Shown in pieces: positions 1 to 5,401 of a stretch of DNA of 5,473 nt (the first letter of the stretch is position 1; every line of letters begins with the position of its first letter). Position numbers and translations under genes: made by a program. A model generated the notes under the pieces. It searched no databases and was not told the origin of the DNA. It saw nothing but the letters and a program-made list of their open reading frames with translations. The stretch comes from Parvularculaceae bacterium UBA4496 (GTDB lineage: Bacteria; Pseudomonadota; Alphaproteobacteria; Caulobacterales; Parvularculaceae), in contig DGNI01000063.1 in NCBI GenBank assembly GCA_002388885.1, positions 1 to 5,473 of the forward strand. The letters are read 5' to 3'.

Positions 1-2016
1 AACGGCAAGCCGATCCGCGAAAGCCGCGATATCGATATTCCGCTGGTGGCGCGGCATTTTTATCACCACGCCGGCTGGGCGCAGTTGCAGGAAACGGAAT
101 TCGCTGACTACGAAGCGCTGGGCGTTGTCGGTCAGGTGATCCCCTGGAACTTTCCGCTGCTGATGATGGCGTGGAAAATCGCCCCCGCCATCGCCATGGG
201 CAACACAGTGGTGTTGAAGCCCGCCGAGTACACCAGCCTCACCGCGCTTTATTTCGCCGAACTGTGCAAAGAGGCGCAGATCCCGCCGGGCGTCGTCAAC
301 ATCGTTACCGGCGCCGGCGAAACCGGTGAGCTGATCGTTAATCACCCCGATATCGCGAAAATCGCTTTCACCGGGTCGACGGATGTGGGCCGCATCATCC
401 GGCGGCAGACGGCGGGTTCTGGCAAAAAGCTCTCGCTCGAACTTGGCGGCAAGTCGCCATTCATCATCTTCGAAGACGCTGATCTCGACGGCGCCGTCGA
501 GGGCCTCGTTGACGCTATCTGGTTCAATCAGGGCCAGGTTTGCTGCGCCGGTTCGCGCCTGCTGGTGGAAGAAAGCGTCGCCGACAAAGTGACGGAAAAG
601 ATCAAACGGCGCCTTTCATCTTTCCGCATCGGCGATCCCCTCGACAAGGCCTTGGACATGGGCGCGATTGTCGATCCCATACAGCGCGACCGCATTCAGT
701 CATTGGTGGCGCAAGGCGAAAAGGAAGGCGGCGAAGTCTGGAGCCCGAAGATCGATGTGCCGGAAATCGGCTGCTTCTATCCGCCGACCTTGATCTCCAA
801 TGTCTCGCCGTCGAACATTGCGGTGCGCGAGGAAATTTTCGGGCCCGTGCTAACGTCCATGTCGTTCCGCACCCTGAAGGAAGCCATCGACCTCGCCAAC
901 AACACGCGTTACGGGCTCGCCGCGACGATCTGGTCGGAAAACGTCAACCGCGCGCTTGAAGCGGCGGCCATGGTGAAGGCCGGCGTTGTCTGGATCAACA
1001 CGACGAACGGCTTTGACGCCGCTTGCGGCTTCGGCGGCTATCGCGAATCCGGCTTCGGCCGAGAGGGCGGTCGCGAAGGCGTCTATGAATATGTGAAGCT
1101 GCGTAAAGAGTGGGGCGGCGTCGAAAAACCTGTTCCCGCCGTCAACGTCGAGGAAGATTCAGGCGTCGAAGGCATCGACCAGACGCCAAAACAGTTCATC
1201 GGCGGCAAGCAGAAACGCCCCGACTGGGCGCGCACCATGCCGGTGGCGGCGCATGACGGAACCTATGCAGGCCGGGTTTCCTTCGGCAATCGCAAGGACA
1301 TTCGCGATGCTGTCGAGGCGGCCTTCAAGGCGCAAGGCTGGGGCGCGACAACGGGGCACGCCCGCGCGCAGATTTTATATTTTATCGCCGAGAATTTTTC
1401 CAAACGCGCCGATGAATTCACCAAACGCCTGCAACAGCTCACCGGCGCCACGAAAGCCAAAGCCCGCGCGGAAGTGGACGCCACCGTCTCTCGCCTGTTC
1501 GCCTACGGCGCCTGGGCCGACAAGTATGACGGCCTCGCGCACTCACCGCCATCACGCAATGTGGTGCTCGCCATGAACGAGCCTATCGGCATTATCGCGA
1601 CCGTGTGCCCCGATACGGCGCCGCTTCTTTCGTTTGTTTCCATGTGGGCGCCGGCTGTCGCCATGGGCAACCGCGTGGTGGTTGTCCCATCCGAACGCTA
1701 TCCGCTGCTGGCGACGGATTTTTATCAGATCCTTGAAACCTCGGACGTGCCCGCCGGCGTCGTCAACATCGTCACCGGCGAGCGCGCAACGCTCGTGAAA
1801 ACCCTCGCCGAGCACGATCAGGTAGAAGCGATCTGGCATCACGGACCGGCGGACGAATGCAAATTCGTCGAGCAAGCCTCAGCCGATAATTTGAAACGCG
1901 TGTGGACCAACAACGGCCGCGCGCGCGACTGGGCTGACGCCCGCACCGGCGAAGGTCGCGAATTTTTACGGCACGCGTCGGAGGTCAAGAATATCTGGCT
2001 GCCCTACGGGGATTAA
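1..2016 (+). CDS. ALDH16-type two-domain aldehyde dehydrogenase (5' partial)
   Basis: NAD(P)+-dependent oxidation of an aldehyde to its acid, probably cytoplasmic; the substrate cannot be told from sequence. The frame is open from base 1, and the residues before the GTG at 46 (NGKPIRESRDIDIPL) already read as ALDH, so the true start lies upstream. About 671 residues are visible; from memory ALDH16 proteins have roughly 780-800, so about 110 are missing. Domain 1 (visible residues 1 to ~370) has all ALDH hallmarks: PWNFP oxyanion Asn (50), KPAE lysine (73), the GSTDVG cofactor loop (125-130), LELGGK with general-base Glu (147), GQVCCAGSR with catalytic Cys (181, codon 541-543) and EEIFGPV (277-283). 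Domain 2 (~398-671) restarts with FIGGKQ and repeats the Rossmann region (PIGIIATV, APAVAMGN, GVVNIVTG) but has no catalytic Cys, no LELGGK and no GSTxxG, and ends at WLPYGD. This architecture is typical of ALDH16. It is followed by an AT-rich gene and converges on the ureide operon. No frameshift was seen. Confidence 0.9.
   Translation, partial: NGKPIRESRDIDIPLVARHFYHHAGWAQLQETEFADYEALGVVGQVIPWNFPLLMMAWKIAPAIAMGNTVVLKPAEYTSLTALYFAELCKEAQIPPGVVNIVTGAGETGELIVNHPDIAKIAFTGSTDVGRIIRRQTAGSGKKLSLELGGKSPFIIFEDADLDGAVEGLVDAIWFNQGQVCCAGSRLLVEESVADKVTEKIKRRLSSFRIGDPLDKALDMGAIVDPIQRDRIQSLVAQGEKEGGEVWSPKIDVPEIGCFYPPTLISNVSPSNIAVREEIFGPVLTSMSFRTLKEAIDLANNTRYGLAATIWSENVNRALEAAAMVKAGVVWINTTNGFDAACGFGGYRESGFGREGGREGVYEYVKLRKEWGGVEKPVPAVNVEEDSGVEGIDQTPKQFIGGKQKRPDWARTMPVAAHDGTYAGRVSFGNRKDIRDAVEAAFKAQGWGATTGHARAQILYFIAENFSKRADEFTKRLQQLTGATKAKARAEVDATVSRLFAYGAWADKYDGLAHSPPSRNVVLAMNEPIGIIATVCPDTAPLLSFVSMWAPAVAMGNRVVVVPSERYPLLATDFYQILETSDVPAGVVNIVTGERATLVKTLAEHDQVEAIWHHGPADECKFVEQASADNLKRVWTNNGRARDWADARTGEGREFLRHASEVKNIWLPYGD
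289..1780 (+). repeat. Near-identical 25-base direct repeat inside the two ALDH domains
   Basis: Bases 289-313 and 1756-1780 match at 24 of 25 positions (T at 306, C at 1773). Both encode the GVVNIVTG segment, once in the catalytic domain and once in the degenerate domain. A second shared block lies just upstream in each half, coding AMGN followed by R or T and VV (about 194-214 and 1661-1681). This is the DNA trace of the internal duplication that made the protein. The coordinates given span from the first copy to the last; the sequence between them is not repeated. Confidence 0.7.
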
Positions 2017-2061
2017 AAGGCAATATTTCTGGGATGCAATTTCGTAGACCGGTTGCGATCA

Positions 2062-2481
2062 ATGAGAATTTTGAAACTAACTGTTTTAGTACTGACTGTC
2101 CTGCTAATTATTGGCGGCTTATTTGCGGCTCATATATTTTTGCGGTTGGATTTAATGTTCAATCCTATCGTTCAAGAGATCAACACAGACACGACTGTCG
2201 AGAAATGGGGAGATCGCGTTCAGCTTATTCCTGATCAATTTGAAACCGATCAAGACCGAGCGAGCGTTTTACAAAAGCTAAAGCATTTTGGCTTCACACG
2301 AACAGCGGACTCAGAAGTGTGGCTTAGATACCAGTATGAAATTGATAAAGGGCGTCAAATATATCAGCGCGAAGGTGACGTCTGGTATTGCAATATTCAA
2401 TATTATGTATTTCTCGAATTTAATGCGCAGAACAAGCTGATATTTGCACAAGGCGCGTCACATGAGCTTGGATGCTTATAA
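2062..2481 (+). CDS. Unrecognised small single-pass membrane or secreted protein, AT-rich
   Basis: A protein of 139 residues that I do not recognise. The N-terminus has two basic residues (MRILK) followed by a hydrophobic run at about residues 6-27, which fits a signal anchor or an uncleaved signal peptide. No lipobox Cys follows, so the remaining ~110 residues would face the periplasm. That part is polar and aromatic-rich in its second half (WLRYQYE, WYCNIQYYVF) and has two cysteines, Cys110 and Cys138, the latter next to the C-terminus; they could form a disulfide. ATG at 2062 is chosen over TTG at 2053 because it puts the basic residues directly before the hydrophobic segment; neither has a clear Shine-Dalgarno. 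GC counted by eye is about 40%, against roughly 60% in the flanking genes, which suggests recent acquisition. It starts 45 bases after the ALDH gene on the same strand and converges on the allantoicase gene. Nothing ties it to purine breakdown. Coding status is supported by the uninterrupted frame and the sensible N-terminus. Confidence 0.65.
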   Translation: MRILKLTVLVLTVLLIIGGLFAAHIFLRLDLMFNPIVQEINTDTTVEKWGDRVQLIPDQFETDQDRASVLQKLKHFGFTRTADSEVWLRYQYEIDKGRQIYQREGDVWYCNIQYYVFLEFNAQNKLIFAQGASHELGCL

Positions 2482-2516
2482 TACTGCAACTCGGGTTTTA
2501 GTTAGAATGAGATTTG
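2482..2516. other. Short convergent intergenic gap, no clear terminator
   Basis: These 35 bases separate the stop of the AT-rich membrane-protein gene from the stop of the convergent allantoicase gene. I see only a 4-base inverted match (AACT and AGTT, around 2488-2503) around an 8-base loop, too weak to call a terminator. Transcripts from both sides may run into each other, or termination may be Rho-dependent; neither can be decided from sequence. Confidence 0.4.
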
Positions 2517-3500
2517 CTACTGCACAACCTTCCCAAACAAACGCAACCGGCTGACCCCGCCGTCGGGAATGATATTGAGGCGAACAAAGCGGACGGGTTC
2601 GTGTTTGGCGATCTCCGAAACGAAAACATGCTCGCGGTCGGCCTCTAATTTCTGTTCTGGCAGGATCACCGGCCAGTTTTCCGCTTGAGCCAAAGCTTCC
2701 TCGTCGCTCATCGCTTCGCCCGTCCCTTGAATGAAACACCGGTCGGGATAGTTGCCTTTGAAATGCGCCGTATCGACGATGATTTTCTCGATCACGCCGG
2801 GATGCCCCAGCTTCAACACCGCCCAGTCATGGCCCGGCTCGCGTCGGCGGCGCGTCTCCCACCCGTCGCCCATATTGGCGCCGCGGCCCGGCGCGATCAT
2901 GTTGGCCACGCGCCCGAAATGTTCGTCATTGGCGCCGAGCCCGCGACCGCCCCATTCCATGGCGGCAAGATCAATCACCTCATCGGCGCTCACCCTTGAC
3001 CAGTCGATGTCGATGGCGCCGTAAACCCTCAGGCGCGCCACACCGCCGTCGGGAAAAATGTTCAGCCGCACATGCGTCCACACGCTGTCACTATTGACCG
3101 CGATAAATTTCCGGTCATCGCCTTTAAGATCCGTTCTTTCAACCAGCGGCGCCCACGCCTGACCCTCGCCCGGCGTTTCGTCACCACAGTTGCAAACCTC
3201 AACCGACGCCGCCGGCGGGTAGTTGCCGGTGAAGTGTCGTGTGTCGATTTCAACACCAGCAATGCGCCCCGGCTTACCCAATTTCACGACACACCAGTCA
3301 TGGCCGGGCGTTCGCTTGCGGCGGCTTTCCCAGCCGTCCATCCATTTGCCGTGCTCGTCGTACTTGTCCGGGATGAACACCGGCTCCGCCGGCGAAATCA
3401 GCCGCGCCTTGTCGGCGAAAAAATCGTCCGTGGCGTAAACCACTTTCGCGCCCAGCCTCGGCTGTGCAAGATCAACAAGTTTTGTAAAATCATTTGTCAT
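2517..3500 (-). CDS. alc: Allantoicase (allantoate amidinohydrolase)
   Basis: Hydrolyses allantoate to (S)-ureidoglycolate and urea, the step after allantoinase, in the cytoplasm. The 327-residue length is usual for the family. The family's internal duplication is plain. Repeat 1 has DGWESRRKR, PGHDW, VVKLG and D-x-RHF-x-GNYP (residues 55-95). Repeat 2 has DGWETRRRR, PGHDW, VLKLG and D-x-AHF-x-GNYP (212-252). Each repeat closes with a matching strand pair, VRLNIFPDGG (144-153) and VRLNIIPDGG (307-316), followed by RLR. These are the two jelly-roll allantoicase repeats. The start ATG overlaps the uraD stop by 4 bases (ATGA, 3500-3497). The purine run encoding the last uraD residues (AGAAAAAAAC) is at best a weak ribosome binding site, so translational coupling is likely. 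It is the last gene of the puuE-uraD-alc operon. The hydrolysis releases urea directly, unlike the allantoate amidohydrolase route. Confidence 0.95.
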   Translation of the reverse strand: MTNDFTKLVDLAQPRLGAKVVYATDDFFADKARLISPAEPVFIPDKYDEHGKWMDGWESRRKRTPGHDWCVVKLGKPGRIAGVEIDTRHFTGNYPPAASVEVCNCGDETPGEGQAWAPLVERTDLKGDDRKFIAVNSDSVWTHVRLNIFPDGGVARLRVYGAIDIDWSRVSADEVIDLAAMEWGGRGLGANDEHFGRVANMIAPGRGANMGDGWETRRRREPGHDWAVLKLGHPGVIEKIIVDTAHFKGNYPDRCFIQGTGEAMSDEEALAQAENWPVILPEQKLEADREHVFVSEIAKHEPVRFVRLNIIPDGGVSRLRLFGKVVQ

Positions 3501-4024
3501 AAGTTTTTTTCTGCAATGGCCGACAGCCTGATGGCCGCAATGCGGTGAATCTGTTCGAGCGCCGTTTTGAATTCCGTTTCAATATCGTTCTCAATGCGCT
3601 TTCGAAACGCCAACAATATGCTTTTCCGGTCATGACCTTTCACAGCAATAATAAACGGAAAGCCGAACTTCTCATTGTACCGCACGTTCAGGGTCATGAA
3701 CTCCGCGAATTCTTCCGGGCTGCACTGATCGAGCCCGGCGCCTTTCTGTTCCGATTTCGACTCGTCGGTCATCTCGCCGGCGATAGCGGCGCGGCCTGCT
3801 AGCTCCGGGTGCGCGCAGACCAGCGCCATCTGTTTTTCACGTCCGGCATTATCGATAACATCGCGCATCAGTGATTGCAGCGACTCCAGCTCATCTGCAT
3901 TACCCGTCGTCACTTCAGGCCACACTGCGTCCGCCACCCAGGGCGAGGATTCATAAACACCGCCAAATGCGGTCATGAATGCTTCCTTCGTCATGGCGCT
4001 GGGAACAGGATGAAAACTTGTCAT
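3497..4024 (-). CDS. uraD: 2-oxo-4-hydroxy-4-carboxy-5-ureidoimidazoline (OHCU) decarboxylase
   Basis: Decarboxylates OHCU to give stereospecific S-(+)-allantoin, directly after the HiuH step. The protein has 175 residues, the family's usual size. Family motifs visible in order are GGVYESSPWVA (21-31), the catalytic HPELAG with His72 (72-77), a SEQKGAGLD segment (91-99), and N-x-x-Y-x-x-KFGFPFI followed by AVKG (113-130). No signal peptide is present. The start ATG overlaps the puuE stop (ATGA, 4024-4021) and its own stop overlaps the alc start in the same way. No Shine-Dalgarno is seen ahead of the ATG, which favours translation coupled to puuE. An in-frame ATG at residue 11 (MTKEAF) is a possible alternative start and also lacks a ribosome binding site. 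The partner enzyme HiuH is encoded divergently, just beyond puuE; in some organisms the two are fused. Confidence 0.95.
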   Translation of the reverse strand: MTSFHPVPSAMTKEAFMTAFGGVYESSPWVADAVWPEVTTGNADELESLQSLMRDVIDNAGREKQMALVCAHPELAGRAAIAGEMTDESKSEQKGAGLDQCSPEEFAEFMTLNVRYNEKFGFPFIIAVKGHDRKSILLAFRKRIENDIETEFKTALEQIHRIAAIRLSAIAEKNL

Positions 4025-4941
4025 GACGCAGGATGGTGCTTGATCCAGTGATTGGCGATGTCGATGCGTCGGCAGAACCAGACGTCCTGTTTTTCCGCCG
4101 CGTATTCGACGAACCGCTCTAGCGCCGCGAAGCGTCCGGGCCGGCCAATGATGCGCCCGTGCAGGCCGACAGACATCATCTTCGGCGTTTCCGCACCCTC
4201 GGCGTAAAGAACGTCGAACGTATCCTTGAGATAAGCAAAAAACTGTTCGCCGTAATTGAACCCCTGCGGCGTCGCAAAACGCATGTCGTTGGCGTCGAGC
4301 GTGTACGGCACAACGAGATGATTTTTATCGCCTACTCTCGTCCAGAACGGTAGGTCATCGCAATAATCGTCGGCGTCGTAAACAAAGCCGCCATGTTCGA
4401 CGACGAGGCGGCGCGTATTCGGGCTCGTCCGGCCCGTATACCAGCCATGCGGCGCAGCGCCGGTCATGCCCTTGATGATCTCTACCGCCTGAGCGACGTG
4501 CTCACGCTCTACGTCTTCCGGCACGTCCTGATAGTTGATCCATTTGAGGCCGTGCGAGCAAATTTCGTGTCCGTCGAGCAGAAATTCGTCAGCGACGCAC
4601 GGGTTGCGTTCCAGCGCCGATGCGACCGCAAACACTGTTACGGGAATTTTGAATTTGCGGAATAATTTGATGAGCCGCCATACGCCCGCACGTGAGCCGT
4701 ACTCGTAAATCGACTCCATCGACATATGCCGTGCGCCCTTGATTTCCGGCGCATTGACGATCTCCGACAAAAATGTCTCGGCGCCGGCGTCGCCATGCAG
4801 CACGGAGTTCTCACCGCCCTCTTCGTAGTTGATGACGAACTGTACGGCGATCCTCGCGCCGCCGGGCCATTTTGCATGCGGCGGCGCGCCCTTGTAGCCC
4901 GCAAGGTCCCGGGGATAATTTTCACGCGTCTTATCAGCCAT
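4021..4941 (-). CDS. puuE: Cofactor-independent allantoinase, NodB/polysaccharide-deacetylase fold
   Basis: Opens the hydantoin ring of allantoin to give allantoate without needing a metal. The family is related to NodB deacetylases and is often mislabelled polysaccharide or chitin deacetylase. Numbered from the ATG at 4941 (306 residues), motifs are YPRDLAGY (9-16), the NYEEGGE signature (38-44), MSMESIYEYGSRAGVWR (73-89), DGHEICSHG (123-131), GWYTGRTSPNTRR (166-178), DDYCDDLPFW (191-200), YTLDANDMRF (213-222) and GLHGRIIGRP (259-268), all typical of PuuE. An in-frame ATG at 4977 would add 12 residues (MSYYFQGITGFF). I prefer 4941: family members usually begin shortly before YPRDL, a GGA lies six bases upstream, and the only good promoter I see would start transcription downstream of the 4977 ATG. 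First gene of the puuE-uraD-alc operon, divergent from hiuH. Confidence 0.95.
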   Translation of the reverse strand: MADKTRENYPRDLAGYKGAPPHAKWPGGARIAVQFVINYEEGGENSVLHGDAGAETFLSEIVNAPEIKGARHMSMESIYEYGSRAGVWRLIKLFRKFKIPVTVFAVASALERNPCVADEFLLDGHEICSHGLKWINYQDVPEDVEREHVAQAVEIIKGMTGAAPHGWYTGRTSPNTRRLVVEHGGFVYDADDYCDDLPFWTRVGDKNHLVVPYTLDANDMRFATPQGFNYGEQFFAYLKDTFDVLYAEGAETPKMMSVGLHGRIIGRPGRFAALERFVEYAAEKQDVWFCRRIDIANHWIKHHPAS

Positions 4942-4979
4942 AAAAAATCCGGTAATCCCCTGAAAATAATAAGACATCC

Positions 4980-5008
4980 GTTATGGCGGGGCTGCGCGAT
5001 TTTGTCTA
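4980..5008 (-). promoter_or_regulatory. Candidate sigma-70-type promoter for puuE-uraD-alc
   Basis: Read on the minus strand, TAGACA (5008-5003, 5 of 6 to TTGACA) and CATAAC (4985-4980, 4 of 6 to TATAAT) are separated by exactly 17 bases. The predicted transcript start falls near 4973, about 30 bases ahead of the ATG at 4941. That leaves room for a ribosome binding site there but not for the ATG at 4977. This is a motif match by eye only. Confidence 0.4.
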
Positions 5009-5035
5009 GAATGGACGGCTAACCATAAGAAACGT

Positions 5036-5041
5036 GAAGGA
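5036..5041 (+). promoter_or_regulatory. Ribosome binding site of hiuH
   Basis: GAAGGA lies 3 bases before the ATG at 5045 (AAGG core spaced 4). It is short-spaced but the only purine-rich block nearby, and it supports this start. Confidence 0.6.
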
Positions 5042-5044
5042 ACG

Positions 5045-5398
5045 ATGGCCGGTCTCACCACCCATATTCTCGACCTCACCCATGGCGCGCCCGCTGACGG
5101 CGTCAAAATCGTCCTGAGCGTTCGAAATGGCGGCGGCGCGGAAAAGCTCAAAGAAGCGGTCACAAACGCAGACGGCCGCTGCGATGCGCCGCTGATCGCC
5201 GCGAACGACATGAAAAAAGGCGGCTACCTTCTTGAGTTTCACATCGGCGATTATTTTCGACGAAAGGGTATTCGCCTCGACGACCCCGCATTTCTCGACA
5301 TTATTCCCATTGCTTTCGCCGTCTCGGATATCGCGGCGCATTATCATGTGCCGCTGCTCGTCTCGCCATATGGCTACAGCACCTATCGGGGGAGCTGA
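5045..5398 (+). CDS. hiuH: 5-hydroxyisourate hydrolase (transthyretin-like protein)
   Basis: Hydrolyses 5-hydroxyisourate, the urate oxidase product, to OHCU, the substrate of UraD. The protein has 117 residues, the normal size for the bacterial enzyme. It starts with the conserved LTTHILDLTHGAPADGV block carrying catalytic His7, has NADGR with Arg45, and ends in the HYHVPLLVSPYGYSTYRGS block with His101 and the C-terminal YRGS tetrapeptide that separates true HIU hydrolases from transthyretins. All residues expected at the active site are present. No signal peptide is visible, so it is cytoplasmic, unlike some enterobacterial periplasmic homologues. The ATG is supported by GAAGGA upstream. 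It is the first gene of a plus-strand operon, since the presumed xdhA starts 3 bases after its stop, and is divergent from puuE. Confidence 0.96.
   Translation: MAGLTTHILDLTHGAPADGVKIVLSVRNGGGAEKLKEAVTNADGRCDAPLIAANDMKKGGYLLEFHIGDYFRRKGIRLDDPAFLDIIPIAFAVSDIAAHYHVPLLVSPYGYSTYRGS
5388..5394 (+). promoter_or_regulatory. Strong ribosome binding site deciding the TTG start of xdhA
   Basis: GGGGGAG inside the last codons of hiuH lies 7 bases before the TTG at 5402, an ideal spacing. The strong site makes up for the weak start codon and favours TTG over the in-frame GTG at 5414. Confidence 0.6.
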
Positions 5399-5401
5399 AC
5401 A

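Larger units (their letters stand above)
4942..5044. promoter_or_regulatory. Divergent control region between puuE and hiuH
   Basis: These 103 bases must hold the start signals for both operons unless transcripts enter from outside. On the plus strand the best -10-like hexamer for hiuH is TAGAAT (5007-5012, 5 of 6), which would place the transcript start near 5019; no convincing -35 lies 16-18 bases upstream of it. This hexamer overlaps the -35 of the proposed puuE promoter, so the two could compete or share a regulator. The palindrome TCTAGA sits at 5005-5010. TTATGG (4981-4986) and CCATAA (5023-5028) form a loose inverted pair. I see no well-formed operator and no regulator gene in the window. 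Confidence 0.45.

Noticed and set aside
540..959. 139-residue plus-strand open frame
   Set aside because: Out-of-frame shadow over the catalytic ALDH domain, whose own frame carries the conserved Cys and EEIFGPV motifs.
1552..1875. 107-residue minus-strand open frame
   Set aside because: Antisense to the second ALDH domain, with low-complexity His/Arg-rich product and no start signals.
1..2016. Two separate ALDH genes, or a frameshift splitting them
   Set aside because: A single open frame runs through both domains with a short linker (about residues 371-397) and no internal stop. The architecture matches a known family.
2034..2234. 66-residue plus-strand open frame overlapping the AT-rich gene
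   Set aside because: Shifted frame that ends early and lacks a sensible N-terminus, while the 2062-2481 frame gives a coherent membrane segment and runs to its end.
2488..2503. Possible terminator hairpin (AACT/AGTT) between the convergent genes
   Set aside because: Only a 4-base AT-rich stem with an 8-base loop and no following T run on either strand.
3072..3548. 158-residue plus-strand open frame
   Set aside because: It lies antisense to alc and the end of uraD, both with strong family motifs. Its product is rich in Arg and Pro with no recognisable domain, as expected of an antisense shadow in GC-rich DNA.
4021..4977. Polysaccharide or chitin deacetylase
   Set aside because: The fold is shared, but the NYEEGGE, GWYTGR and YTLDANDMRF motifs and the operon with uraD and alc identify it as allantoinase PuuE.
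4981..5028. TTATGG/CCATAA inverted repeat as an operator
   Set aside because: A 6-base match 36 bases apart is expected by chance in such a region, and the arms do not extend. TTATGG is already used by the proposed -10.
5006..5347. 113-residue minus-strand open frame over hiuH
   Set aside because: Antisense to hiuH, which has all catalytic motifs and the YRGS end. No ribosome binding site or domain in the antisense product.
5045..5398. Transthyretin-like transport protein
   Set aside because: The C-terminal YRGS and His7, Arg45, His101 set mark a hydrolase, and the neighbours are pathway enzymes.
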